Assembly: GCA_013423325.1 (NCBI GenBank)
Contig: BLJB01000056.1
Coordinates: forward strand, 124,001 to 188,000
Source of the DNA: Usnea hakonensis
Taxonomy: Eukaryota > Ascomycota > Lecanoromycetes > Lecanorales > Parmeliaceae
Direction of reading: 5' to 3'
DNA length: 64,000 nt
Below are positions 18,898 to 31,180 of the stretch, piece after piece (positions within the stretch are counted from its first letter, which is position 1; every line of letters starts with the position of its first letter). A program made the position numbers and the translations under genes. Under the pieces are notes generated by a model, which was given only the letters and a program-made list of their open reading frames with translations, did not search any database and was not told the DNA's origin.

Positions 18898-20272
18898 ATG
18901 AGGAAGTTCCTTAAGAGACTCTACTCCGTCGGGGCTACGAAGCGTATTCAAGATGAGAAAAGCGATGTGGTTCAATCTGTGATACCCATTGTTCCTTCCG
19001 AAGCACGAGATGAAGACAAATCTTTTCCCCCTTCAAGGGCGAGTCTAGAAGGTCTTCCAGTCGAGATCCAGTTCCACATTTTATTGAGTATCCAGGACAT
19101 TGCTTCTCTAAAAAGCCTTATTCATGCGTCACCCGTGTATCACGCCGCGTATCGGGGCCAAAGACAACAAGTTCTCAACCGGATATTGTTCAATTCTATT
19201 CACCCGGATGTGCTCTATGATGCCCTCTTTTCCATAAATTCCAGCAGAACTTTGACAAGTGATCTCAAGGATCGAGCTACGAGAGTCAAAAAGTTCTTAT
19301 CAGAATATGATGATGGTCGTGGCAAGGGCCCATCTCCAGAGCACCTCGACCTGGAAAATGCATCTAAACTGGCTCAGCTACATATTCGGGTACAACATGC
19401 GACCAAAGACCTCTGCCAAACAGCCTTGTTGTCTCCTTCATTTCCTGGTACTAAGTCGGAAGACTGCGGACAGCTCTCATCCAACGAATGTCGCCGTTTC
19501 TACCGTGCCTTATACCGCTTCGAGATGTACTGCAACCTTTTCCGAAATTGGAAAAACTCACCTGATGACGGGGATCTCTCTGATGCTTCGAGTGCCAGTG
19601 ACGACAGTACATCTGAGCTAGACTCAGCAGAGAAGTCATCGCGGTTCCTCAGCTTGTTCAAACCATGGGAGGTCGAAGAAATAGCTTGTGTACGAGACTA
19701 CTTCTGCAGCTACTACGGTCGTATGCTACTGAAATTCGAGCCGGACCTACGCCGCAGGAGGCCAAACATAGATCTTTCAGAAGACGGTAATGATTCCTAC
19801 CTCAATTTCTGCATAGAGCTGACTAGGCCTAGGTCCCTGGCTCGAAGAGAATATAGAGTACCTCATGTCGCTCGGCCTGCGTTTCTATCGAAGAATGGAA
19901 ACCTCGCCACCAGGCAGGCAGATGCGCTATCTCTTTTACGGTCTTCGCATAGGTCCGCCATTTCTCTCCGAAGCCTTGAAATTGACGCCGGAGGCTATGT
20001 TCTACCAACCCTTCGGCGTAGACGACCCCGAAGTAATTCCTTTTGAAGACGATTGTGTTCGCGACGGACCTAATGTGATGTGGGCTTGGATCACTGACTC
20101 CGAGGCTGAGGCCGAGTATTTCTTCTGGGCGAATGAAACCCTCAGGGAGTGGGGATATGTCTTTTGGGATCAGAAGAGACTTCGAGAGTGGAATGTTCCC
20201 AACGAAAAATATGACACTTATTTCGAGAGAAAGAGGGAAGAAATCCGCAAGTCGTTGGCCGAAACATCGTGA
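18898..20272 (+). CDS. F-box-like fungal protein, paralogue 2
   Basis: Exons 18898-19786 and 19833-20272 give 442 aa. The 46-nt phase 1 intron begins GTAATG and ends GACTAGGCCTAG after a GCTGAC branch point; an acceptor 6 nt earlier is possible. Near residue 50, LEGLPVEIQFHILLSIQDIA, followed by SLKSLIHASPVYHAAY, is a clearer F-box-like segment than in paralogue 1. Shared blocks with 15045-16437 include IHPDVLYDAL, YRALYRFEMYCNLFR, PWEVEEIACVRDYF, YLMSLGLRFYRRM and WGYVFWDQKRLREW. An acidic Ser/Asp stretch lies in the middle. The protein is probably an SCF adaptor, but only the family resemblance supports this. The start MRKFLKRLYS parallels MKRWLRKYRR in the paralogue. Confidence 0.78.
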
Positions 20273-20866
20273 GAAATGTACTACAGAGTTTCCTGAATCA
20301 AAACAGAGCCAGCTTGATGGACTTTGCACCTCAAACCTTAATGGTGGAAACGTAAAAAAAGGCGGGAGATATGAGCAAGATTACATTGTCAAGCCATCTA
20401 TCTACTTCTCATAACTAGCAAGATGTCACCAGCCGTCGGCTACATTCAAGCCAACAACAAACATACCTTCTCCCGTCCTCATCCATAATACTCCTCTACA
20501 ATCCATCTAACCTCAATCAACCTTCGTCCACAAGATCAATGGGACGAGGAAGATGTAAAGATACCGATCTCATAGATAAAGGATTTCTGGAAACGGGGGA
20601 GGCTCATGGGCAAGGGATAAGTCTGAGGAGGGGATTTCATGGTGGAAGGAAGGGGGGGGGGGGAGAATGGCGGGTTTTTTGAGAGGACATGGAGACAATG
20701 ATATGAAGAGATCGATTGAGTAGAATCAGAATACGAATTCCCATCCCCCCGCTCAGCCCATCGTCCCCCAAACCTCACACCACTCCTCCCAGTCAATACC
20801 ATCATCGTCCCCCCTCTCCCACTCCACCAATCCATACATCACCATCCCTCCCAAACAGCGCCTTCC

Positions 20867-20910
<44 letters not shown>

Positions 20911-21636
20911 ATCCCTCCCATCATGCAAAAAATGACCAACCCAACCCAATCCCAGACCCCAATCCAAAACCCAAACCCCAAAAACCCCCTTTCATAAAGC
21001 AGCACCAACATCCCCACCTCCACGAAAGCACGAATGATTATCAAATCGCACTTGTTCCACAGCCGATGCTCGTTTCATTCTTGCACTTGCTTGCTTTAGG
21101 TATCAAAAGGAAGAGAGGGGGAAGGGAAGGAAAAGGGGTGCTACGACGGCGAGGTGACAAATGCCAAAGTACTTACGACGACGGGAGAATGGGACGAGTG
21201 AGGTAGATAAAGTAGGTATACGGAGTAGAGGATGGACGCTAAAAGTATTTTGGGATGAGAATGTTGGTTGTTTTAAAGTTGTGATTTCTAGTGCAGTGTG
21301 TGTTTAATCTCGATGAATTTGACTAAAAAAAAGGGGGGGGGGGGCGGGGATGATCCACATTTACAAAAGGCCGTAAGAACCCGTCTCAACCTCCACGTCC
21401 GTTGCAAGCAACGTGTGTGTCGGAAGGAGTAGGTCGTGGAGTGAGAAACAGTTTAGAGGAAGAAGATCCATGCACAACGCAAGACAAAACGCCAGCAAGC
21501 GCTAATTCCGCCCTTCAAAACATTGCGTCCCTGGCCATTATCCAGTCAGATATGCGCTATCCATGCTCGCCTCCATTGTATTTGCCTTCTTGTCTGCAAT
21601 CGATGCGTTCCAGGCGGCAGGTTCAAGGAGACTGCT
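20273..21636. other. Intergenic with long homopolymer and purine/pyrimidine tracts
   Basis: No gene is seen. The segment from 20640 to 21000 is strand-asymmetric (G-rich then C-rich) with a 43-nt C run; other G runs are at 20650-20662 and 21337-21347. Pro-rich and Gly-rich open frames here are products of this composition. Confidence 0.55.
20868..20910. repeat. Poly-C/poly-G homopolymer, 43 nt
   Basis: An uninterrupted run of 43 C on the plus strand lies within a C-rich tract. The length should be treated as approximate because such runs are hard to sequence. Confidence 0.9.
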
Positions 21637-22348
21637 TTAGCAACAATCGGCGCAGCATTCGCAGCAGTCGGCGCAGCATTCGCATCCTTCTTCAGCCACG
21701 AAACAACAGCAGAGGGCTGCAAGACTGTTGAGGGGTCTGAGGTCAGCAGCAATCCCACAATCGCGTTATCCGAGCATGGAGGTCGCGTAAGATGTGCTGC
21801 CGAACGGTGCAAAGATAGCCGCATTCGGCAGCAAGTTATGGACAGGCATTGTAGGGCGAAAGTGAGGAAGTGCGTCGACTTACCAAGCTTCCAAGCATCC
21901 ACGGTCTTTCTTTTGCCTCACAACAACTTGCTGGGGTGGACCTTGCTGGTATTGCATCTAATCAATCCATCCTGTCAGCCTTCTACTTGCGCCCAAATCC
22001 GCGTCACGGCTCATCTCGAATACGTCTTGCGCTGACAGGCTTGGCGCCAAGTCTTTCAAGGCGATGTAGTAAGAGCAAGGAGTAATAGAGCACCTACTGG
22101 AGGCCCTTGGTTGTATCCACCATAACCTTGCTGAGGGTAACCTTGCTGAGGGTAGCCACCGCCATAGCTAAATCCGAAACATAATCAGTATACATGTCTC
22201 CCCTTTGATGCATTCCTTGACTTCATATCTGAAAGCGCAGTTTGCATGTGACCTTCCCATCTAAACACGGCGGCGGTCAAGGAACAGAGATGACGCACCT
22301 TTGCTGAGGATATTGAGGACCCTGATTGTAGTAGCCTTGGCTTGCCAT
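21637..22348 (-). CDS. CYSTM-domain small membrane-associated protein
   Basis: Four exons (22348-22299, 22167-22098, 21957-21884, 21724-21637) encode 93 aa. Introns of 131, 140 and 159 nt begin GTGCGT, GTAGGT and GTAAGT, and phases 2, 0 and 2 all match. Residues 1-50 are Gly/Tyr/Gln/Pro-rich with two YPQQG repeats; residues 59-93 read RGCLEACLAALCCCFVAEEG and then a CE/CAD cysteine cluster. This is the layout of CYSTM (cysteine-rich transmembrane module) proteins, small tail-anchored proteins linked to stress tolerance in eukaryotes. Exact recovery of the Cys-rich tail in frame makes the model convincing even though each exon is tiny. It lies convergent to the F-box-like gene and upstream of nothing obviously related. 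Confidence 0.8.
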
Positions 22349-23449
22349 TCTGAAGTTTGCGCAGTGGTGCCGATGAGATTTGAGGTGTAATAACTTGGAT
22401 AGATGTCAGCTGGATATGCGCTTATAATAAATAATGCCCGCTGCAACAAGTGATTCTGTCGGACAAAGGCTCACCCTTTAAAGGAATGTATGTCTGCAAG
22501 TGTGCACTCAACAGAGAGACGCTCACTTGGGATTGTGAATGGATGAGTGTATATGTGTGTGTAGTAGAAATGGATGATGAGAGTGAGTTGAAAGGTGATT
22601 TTGTGAAGCCGAGGGGGCGGAGTAAAAGATGTGGCAGCCGATGTATCCCCGGATACCCTTGAATACTTACCCTAGCAGACACGCAGATTATTGGACTTTG
22701 TGATTGGCCAAGAAGACTTTTGGAAATGTCCAACTAAAATGCAGGAGCTAGCAATAGCATCATGTGTATCAGTATTCCTACTTCTATATAGGCCACTCAT
22801 TATATATTTCAGACAGCCCTTCTATGCCAAGCTAAGCCACAAAGAGGGCCACGTATGCAATGGTTAGACTCTAGAGGTAGACAAGTCTATGTGCTTATGA
22901 AAGACCCACATTCGCTATAACGCCACACGATGTGCGTTTATTTTTGGCATACAGTGGCAGTGCTGCATCATTCGCGTCTCACGTCTCAACCAAGATGAAA
23001 TACTAAGCCAACAGTGTCAGTGTCAAGCCTGAATTGAATAGACTGTCGTCAGGATCCATCTGTTCCCCTGAAGATGTATAAGTCATTGATTTCTGATACA
23101 TCTAGATATGATAACGTCATGTTCAAAAAATACTTATACCCAATAACTACTCCTCCAGACTTGCGAGAGAAAGCCAACACAAGTTTGACCCGATCAACGC
23201 CACACGTTACATCATAAGTAATATAGCATGAAGACGCTTCAGGAAGGAGCACGCGACAGAACCAAATCCCCAACCACCACAAGGAGAAATAAAGCTGCCA
23301 ATCACCTACACCAATTCAACCAGCAACTCAGTCCTTTCAACAAAGCCACCAGCTTTCTCGCGAGACGGATGCTGGCAGTATAAAAAGCGTGAGATGGAAG
23401 GGGAAAACAAGAAAATGTATACTAAGTCACGGAAAGAAGACTAGTCAAT
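22349..23449. other. Intergenic
   Basis: This 1.1-kb region lies between the CYSTM gene's start and the 3' end of the zinc-finger gene, both on the minus strand. Only short chance frames are seen. Confidence 0.4.
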
Positions 23450-25827
23450 TTAGGGGAATGGAGGGGAGTCGAGCAATCCATAGGGACTCTGTGGATTGTT
23501 CGGCGAAGACAGCCCGTACGGAAAACTACCGTTACGGTACGAAGTAGGGAAGATGGTGAGATCTTCCGGAGTATGAGGGCTTCTTGTTGTGCCCATGAAT
23601 AAAGGCAGATTATATGCTTCCGGTTTGTTGCTGTCAAGGTTGTCGTGAGCCTGCGTAAGCTCTGCTGAATTGCCACGCAGAAATGAAGATGCAGCCGGGG
23701 CTGAAGAGGATAATGTCGGGCGCGAATAAGCCAGGCCGATGCTGGGGTTGGTGAGGGTTGCAGCGTTGCTGTCAAACGTATAGTCAAAAGGCGACTGGAA
23801 ATCTGACGCATGAAAGCCTAATTGACTGGAAGGAACATCGACATTTCTGGAGTCGATTTGCCCATTGTCGGTCAGGCATAGATCAAGGTCAACTGCGCCG
23901 TAGAGAGAAGAGACATTCTGCTGACCCACAGAATTGTCAGGTGATGGAAAGGTCTCATCGAATTTCTCGCCGCTCCCAAATAAGATAGGATCTTCCACCA
24001 CCTCGGCTGGCTGTCCCTCTCTCTGCTGCTCGCTGGACTCTTCGTTACCATCAACGATATCGTCGCTAGTAGGATTGACGGAACTATCATCAAGCGTAAT
24101 GTAGTCCTTTCCGCACACTTGGATCTTCTTCATCCATCGCCGACATTCGCTCATTGAAGGGTCTTTGCCACCACCTTTGCCACCACGCCTCTCTTCAGGA
24201 TCCACATTGACCCGGCGCACCCCGGGTTTCGGATGAAAATGAAAGCGTCGAAGATGGGCAGCAGCGTTATAGTCTTGTCCATATGGCTTACCAGACTCAC
24301 AAGCTGCGCAGCCGGAAAGAAACCCGTTAGAGGAGATATCGATGCATACCCAGGCCGTGCGAGTAGTGTTATGGTCAAGAGACATGTGACGATTGAGTTC
24401 ATGAGACCCTCGATAGCCATCGGGATTCTTGTTGCACCTTTCGCATTTGAGCTTCACCTTGGCGTCTCGGTTGTACGAGACTTTAGGGATCAAAAGCTTC
24501 GGTCCGGGGACTGACCGTTGGCGAAGCATCGCTTGACTATCACGATGAGGCGACGACGATGGCTTGGGCTGCGTGTTCTCGGCTACGTCTTTTGGCGCGA
24601 TTGGGCGCGCAGCCTGAGCTATCTGTTCTTGGCTCCGGCGGGAAATTCGAGAACTCGATGATAGATTTGAATCTGAAGACGTGTTTCTCGTCATCGTTGT
24701 GTGAAGATCTAATGTCGAAGGCAATTGTAGTTTTTCAACGGGCTGAATAGACGGCGGGGAAAGGTCGTTGTTCGTTTCCGTCTCAAATTCCAAGGTCGTC
24801 GCAGCGAGCATTGAAGCTGATGACGTTTCATCAGCTGTTCCCCCGGTGTGAGCGAGGTATATAGACGGATCAAGAGAGGTGAGAACTCTTTGCCCATCAG
24901 GCGAGGAAGAATTTGAATTGGGTACGTAGCAAGAGTCTTGCCGACACAGATCTTGACCTGAACCGATCTCCGAATTTCCAGAGCCCGCTCTCATCATTGC
25001 AAAAGCTCCACAGAATGAGGCACCGAGACTACCCTGTCGACTCATCGCAGTGCTTGTTGGTGGAGTGGTATTGGTGAAGCTCTCGGACATTGTTGTTGTT
25101 GGAGAAGCTGAGAATGTCGACGGTAGTGCGAGGGATGGGGGAGGGATGCAGTGATCGTCAAGATTTCTCTGAGATCGTGTAGGGGGATAAATATTGGACG
25201 ATGAGAAAACCCTAGTTTGATGGACGTAATCTGCGGGCTCATATACCGTAATGTTGTGAGATTCCTCTGGTATATTTGTAGGCATGCGTCCCGTAGATGT
25301 ACGTCGAGCCTTGAAGATGGGCCCAGATACGGAAGGATTTACGTAACCGCTGTATGGCGCATTGCTGTCCAGCTGCCAAGAGTTTGTATTGAATGGTGGA
25401 GTACCGATTGCATCCATGGCGGTGATGTCAGGCCCATGTTGTAAAGTCCTGGCTCTCTTCCGGGACATTGCCTCTGCGGAAGGAACATTATCGTAATGTT
25501 GCTTAGCTTTGAGAGGGGTGATGGTACCCTACACCAGCGTCAACTCTCCAGAAGGAAAAGAGGCATGTAAAAATGGGCATTTACGGGTTCAGGTCCGCTC
25601 GCTTTCGCCCAAGATTCAGAAGTGGATTGGCGTGCCATTTGCTGTCCCTGTGTTGAGATGGGCTTTAGTGATTGTGCTGGAGCTTCGGGCTCACGGAGGA
25701 TGCTGATGAGTGGAGCTACATTGGCTGCCCACTGAAGCTTGATCTCGTCTTGTTGAAGGTGTCCACGCTCTTGCCAAAAGGTTTCCTTCATGCCCTCCAA
25801 GAGGGAGATGAGTCTGGAGTCTGACAT
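23450..25827 (-). CDS. Fungal zinc-finger protein (C2H2-like), putative transcription factor
   Basis: Exons 25827-25585 and 25471-23450 (113-nt intron, GTAAAT...GCAGAG, phase 0) give 754 aa. The short first exon carries LLEGMKETFWQERGHLQQDE, a helix common at the N-terminus of this family. A long Ser/Thr/Pro-rich region follows, then the zinc-binding part at about residues 425-510: LKCERCNKNPDGYRGSHELN with RHMSLDH, then SGCAACESG and AAHLRRFHFHPKPG. The C-terminal quarter is acidic and Ser/Asn-rich, as in activation regions. It resembles conserved fungal C2H2-type regulators. Target genes are unknown. The open frame above 25827 continues to 26010, so a longer N-terminus is possible. Confidence 0.72.
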
Positions 25828-27220
25828 GAGTGGAACAGTTGATGGATCTTGCAGAGTAGTAGGACCGGGCCTCGGTGAGACCTTGGATGGTCGCTTGTCT
25901 AGATGAGCACCGAGGAAGATTAGCAACGTACTTGCGACAGCATCACTCGCTGGGTAGGCGCATACGTGAACAGTCGAGTGACAGGGACAAGTCGTGATTG
26001 TATGATTCATTTAATGAATAGGAGGCCAGGGCGAGAGAAGACTGAGGTTGCGAGGCGGGAGAGATATGGCATTTGAGGAATCGGTAGGGCAATAATCAAA
26101 GTTGCAACTACAACCGGTCTCGTGAGACCCACTGACCGAAGCAGGAGAAGCCATCGAAACTTGGCACAGGATCCCCGCGGGTTGTGTACGAATGGGCGAT
26201 GTGACAAAACGTGAGGCAGCCAGTCAGGAAAAGGCCGCATACAGGCCGGGCGTCGTCACAAGAGCTAAAGTAGCCAGACACTTTTTAAGGCAAGGCTGAC
26301 TTTCCTTAGAATCTATCTTTGCTGACGATGCCAAGAGTCTGCATTGACAACGTACAGAAACTTACGGTAATCCTGGTGAAGCTGCGACCGTCAACCAATC
26401 AAGTCTTCACAATGAATGGGAACTAAAAGATTACAGGCGCTAATTCTCTAGCTGCACAACAAGCTTGACGGAGTCAAATCCACTGACTTCACCACTCGCA
26501 GCGCTAGCCCTTACTCTTTCTCTATCCTGATGATTGGCCGCCTCATCTTTGCAATGGCATAGCATCCTCCTATACCGTACTTCACTGAAGGGCCAAGGCA
26601 TGCGTATGACTACGCTATCACGCGCTCCTATCCCTCGCCTTAGATACTTTATAGTGTCAGCTAACAACAAGGAACTCGCGCCGTTCTCGCAAAATGGTGG
26701 AGCTGGCGTGGTCTGCTAACGAGGGTAGCTGGGCGTAATTCGGGCTTCAACTTCACGAGAGACAAAGTACGGAATAAGGATGTATATGAAATTAGGCGAT
26801 GAGGAAAACTGGTGGTGCTGGCAGTGACTAAGGTACCCCCCCAAGTACTCCGTATCAACTGCGAGCCTCGTGCTTTGGCTATAGGGTGATGGATATGGGG
26901 ACTCGCATGCTCACGCTCATGATCATGCAATGTTCAGAGGCCGATTCTGGCATGAAACAGAGTGTTTTGAACTATGTGTACGTTGTAGAGAGTAGCACTT
27001 TGCCCAATTCAGGTATCAGCTTCCTACGTTGTACTTGTATGCCTGCCTTTTAGGGGAGAGTTGTTTGCATACCGTACTCTAAGGTTCTGTGGTTCCTTAC
27101 ATTTGGCCTTCGGGGGCCGGCCGCCGGAGAAGCAACCTTAAATTTTTGAGCCGCAGAGCATGATCTGTTCTTTGGGTCTCCTTTAAGTCATATCATAACT
27201 ATTGGCCTGCTATATCAGCC
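25828..27220. other. Intergenic, divergent promoters
   Basis: These 1.4 kb lie between the zinc-finger gene and STT3, which are transcribed divergently. Nothing else is supported; short frames at 26440-26930 look random. Confidence 0.4.
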
Positions 27221-29868
27221 ATGGCAGTGGAAGTCTTAGAACCCTTCTTGAAGGGTAGCTCGGGTCGGAACACGAGAGGTTTACTCCGACTCATCATACT
27301 TTGCACCATTGCTGCTGCTGCAGTCGCGAGTCGTTTGTTTAGTGTGATACGTAAGTCTTACAATTCTGAGTCGAGTGAAGAGTTGAACAGCTCCACCACT
27401 CTCCCTATAGAGCTTTAGCTGATTGAACGTGGCTTAGGGTTCGAGAGCATCATCCACGAATGTTTGTCAACCTTCAAGCGCCTGGACATCCTTCCAGATG
27501 GAAATCTGGCAGATGAAAGCTGATTGAAGCCAGTCGATCCCTGGTTCAACTTTCGAGCAACGAAATATCTTGTGCAGCATGGATTCTACAGTTTCTGGGA
27601 CTGGTTCGATGATCGTGAGACTTCCAACCCATTGCGGAGCTTGATGACCTTTACAAGGTGTCTGCGAACCTGGCAAGCTGGCCAAAGGGCGCAACTGAAT
27701 TCCCACAAAAACTGTGGCTAACACATCCTGTCTTTCTAGGGACATGGCATCCTTTGGGGCGTGTCACTGGTGGTACCTTGTATCCTGGGCTTATGGTCAC
27801 CAGTGGTATCATCTATCACGTCCTCCGACTGCTCTCAATGCCTGTCGATATCCGCAACATTTGCGTTCTCCTAGCTCCTGGATTCTCTGGCCTTACTGCA
27901 TTTGCATCATACCTTATCACGTCTGAAATGACAACCTCTCCGTCTGCGGGCCTCCTTGCAGCTGTCTTCATGGGCATCACACCCGGATATATTTCAAGGT
28001 CGGTCGCTGGAAGCTACGATAATGAAGCCATTGCCATCTTTTTACTCGTCTTCACCTTCTTCCTATGGATCAAATCCGTTAAAAATGGGTCGGCCATGTG
28101 GGGCGCGCTGACTGCTCTGTTCTACGGATATATGGTCTCAGCATGGGGTGGCTACGTTTTCATCACCAATTTGTTGCCACTTCATGCATTTGTGCTCATA
28201 TGCATGGGAAGATACAGCCCTAGGCTTTACGTAAGCTACAGTACATGGTTCGCCCTTGGCACTTTGGCCAGCATGCAGGTCCCATTTGTCGGGTTCTTGC
28301 CCATTAGAAGCAGTGACCACATGTCGGCGCTTGGTATGTACTTACCCACGGGTCAAGACTGTATCCATAGACTGATGTTCGCAGGCGTATTTGGCCTTCT
28401 CCAACTGGTAGCTTTCGTGGAATTCATTCGCCAGCAAGTCCCCAACAAACAATTTCAGACCCTGCTTCGGGGTTTGATTTTCGGCGTCTTCGTCGTTTCA
28501 ATGGGGTTTTTGGTCCTCCTGACGGTTTCGGGCGTCATTGCTCCGTGGAGTGGTCGCTTCTACTCGCTTTGGGACACCGGCTATGCAAAGATTCACATTC
28601 CAATTATTGCCTCGGTGTCTGAGCATCAGCCGACTGCATGGCCAGCATTCTTCTTCGACCTCAACTTGATGATTTGGATATTCCCCGCTGGGGTTTATAT
28701 GTGCTTTCAGCAGTTGAAGGATGAGCACGTTTTTGTTGTTATATACGCCGTCTTAGCCAGCTATTTTGCTGGCGTTATGGTTCGTCTGATGCTGACCCTG
28801 ACGCCGGTCGTTTGCATTGCGGCTGCCCTAGCAGTGTCCAGCATCTTGGACACCTACCTCGTGGCCGAGAATCCAATACCAAAGGAAACTCAAACTAATG
28901 GTCAGGCCACTGGTGACAGCGTTAAAAGTGCCACCGATATTATCAAGGATTCGTTGAGATCAACACGGAACCCGATCTTAGGCGTCTATTCATACGTCTC
29001 CAAAGCCTCGGTCGTTGGAGCTGTGACCACGTATCTACTTCTATTCGTGCTTCACTGCACCTGGGTCACCTCGAACGCTTATTCTTCTCCGTCTGTTGTG
29101 CTTGCCAGCAAGCTCCCTGATGGGAGTCAGCACATTATTGATGATTATCGCGAAGCGTATTACTGGCTTCGACAGAACACTCCGGACAAGGCCAAGATTA
29201 TGTCCTGGTGGGATTACGGCTATCAGATTGGTGGCATGGCAGACAGGCCGACGCTGGTGGACAATAACACATGGAATAATACGCATATCGCGACGGTAGG
29301 AAAGGCGATGAGTTCCAGGGAAGAAGTCAGCTATCCTATCCTCAGACAACATGACGTCGATTACGTGCTGGTCGTCTTTGGAGGTCTCCTGGGCTACTCG
29401 GGGGACGACATCAATAAGTTCTTGTGGATGGTCCGCATATCTGAAGGCATCTGGCCCGAGGAAATCAACGAACGTAACTATTTCACTGCACGAGGTGAAT
29501 ATCGAGTTGATGACGAGGCTACTCCGACAATGAGGAACAGCTTGATGTGGGTTTGAAAAAGATGCTCGGCTTAGAATCAGATGCTGACGAAGTCTAGGTA
29601 CAAAATGTCGTACTACAATTACAACGCTTTGTTCCCAGCTGGGCAGGCGCAAGACCGGGTGCGAGGATCGAAGCTTCCTGCTGAAGGCCCCCAGCTGACT
29701 ACGTTGGAGGAAGCATTCACGAGTGAGAATTGGATCATCAGGATCTACAAGGTCAAGGACCTGGACAATGTGGGCAGAGATCATGCCAGTGCGGTTGCTT
29801 TCGATAGAGGAAATAAGAAAAAGAAAACGGCGAAACGACGAGGGGCTCGGGTACTCCGGGTTGAATGA
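27221..29868 (+). CDS. stt3: Oligosaccharyltransferase catalytic subunit Stt3
   Basis: Five exons (27221-27350, 27438-27461, 27534-27614, 27740-29546, 29598-29868) give 770 aa. Splicing creates RFESIIHEFDPWFNFRATKY and DDRTWHPLGRVTGGTLYPGL, the invariant N-terminal Stt3 blocks with the catalytic Asp in FDPW, and later SVAGSYDNEA. Many membrane segments follow, then the lumenal domain with WWDYG at 568-572 (acceptor-sequon recognition) and DNNTWNNTHIATVG. The last exon ends in a basic KKKKTAKRRGAR tail. Role: transfer of the lipid-linked glycan to Asn in N-X-S/T sequons in the ER lumen. Exon 2 is only 24 nt. The length of about 770 aa is close to other fungal Stt3 proteins. Confidence 0.95.
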
Positions 29869-31180
29869 GGTGTACTCTTAGAAAATTGTACGATACACAT
29901 CATTCCAGGGGATGATACTGTCACATCATGACGTCGTTACCTCTGTTCTGCATTGTCTCATATTATATACATGTTGTAGTTTAACATTGTATTCCATTGT
30001 TGTGCGTAAAAGCATGATCTTGACTAAGGTACCTTAGACATGGATCCATGTGTATCATGCAAGGGCGCTAAAGGCCCGATGCCGCATGGCTCACAGAGAC
30101 GAATACCTTACTTTAGGTACCTCAGTAAATAAAAGCAAGAATTGATCGATTCGTCGCATATAATTCCGTACTTGCTTATTATTATCACTCTACGTACGGA
30201 GCACCTTATCATATAAGCCTTTATTATTGACTATCTGTACGCTCGGACATGGCCTCATACTTGATCAAGAGTAAGGTATATTATTACTAGTACCCTCTGT
30301 GCTTCTCTTACCTTGGGATTTAGGAAACTTGGAATCTTACAAGCGCCATCGGTAGCCATTCTTCGCCCTCATTCGGCCGAAACTATCTCATGTTGTACTT
30401 TGGAGAGACACTGGGCACGATGCCATGGTTGGTCGGGGTGCTTGTCAAACGCATGAGGGAAAATAAGCGTGCAGTATTGCTGCCCAATACCGCCAAATTT
30501 AACTTGGTAATACCGTGATCCGTCCAAACAGATCCCCCGGCTCTGAAAACCCACCTGATGCCATCTCTAGACCAACTTACATAGAACATCGTATGGAGTA
30601 TCGTCGACCTTCCTGCATCCTGCATCCGATGATTTTGGGCAATCAAGCCACTTTCCTTCCTCCTGATTACCCCATGCTGACCCCAAGGTAGTACTACTTC
30701 CAATTTCTCTCTTGTCATATCGGCTTTACCATTTGCTTAACACATCAACGTCTACAACATCTTCCTTTTGCCTGAATTACGTGTCGCCTCCTTGTCACTC
30801 CCTCTCAGAGGCTCATTTCACCCTCCTTCCAAATGGCATACATTATCCCCACGACTCATTACCTCCATTCTCCTGCATCGCACCGGGACAGCTTCTTCCC
30901 CATACCTCTACGCCTTGATTGCCTGCTTCTTTATTCTTCACACGAGAATTATACCACCTTCACATTGGCGCTGCGCTTTCTGCTTGCCCTGTCTCCGGGC
31001 CCATGAATGACTGGCACATTGCGCGTCCGATCTCTTCATCAGTTTGTTTGTTGCCAGTTGCACGGTATATTATCTAGAAGTACTATTCCCAGAGCAGATC
31101 CCTAGCGCTAGTCAGCAGTGAGCCAACTAATCCCAATGTTGAAATTTATTGTTGACCATAGGGCAGGGCGTTGGTCGATC
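29869..31180. other. Intergenic with pyrimidine-rich leader
   Basis: No gene is seen. Copies of the GGTACCTTA-type motif lie near 30027-30125, and 30750-30960 is CT-rich, a feature often found just before fungal transcription starts. Confidence 0.45.

Noticed and set aside
20716..20997. Proline-rich frame including a polyproline run
   Set aside because: It is created by the homopolymeric C tract and has no other coding sign.
29041..29784. 247-codon minus-strand frame opposite STT3
   Set aside because: It lies entirely antisense to conserved STT3 coding sequence including WWDYG.
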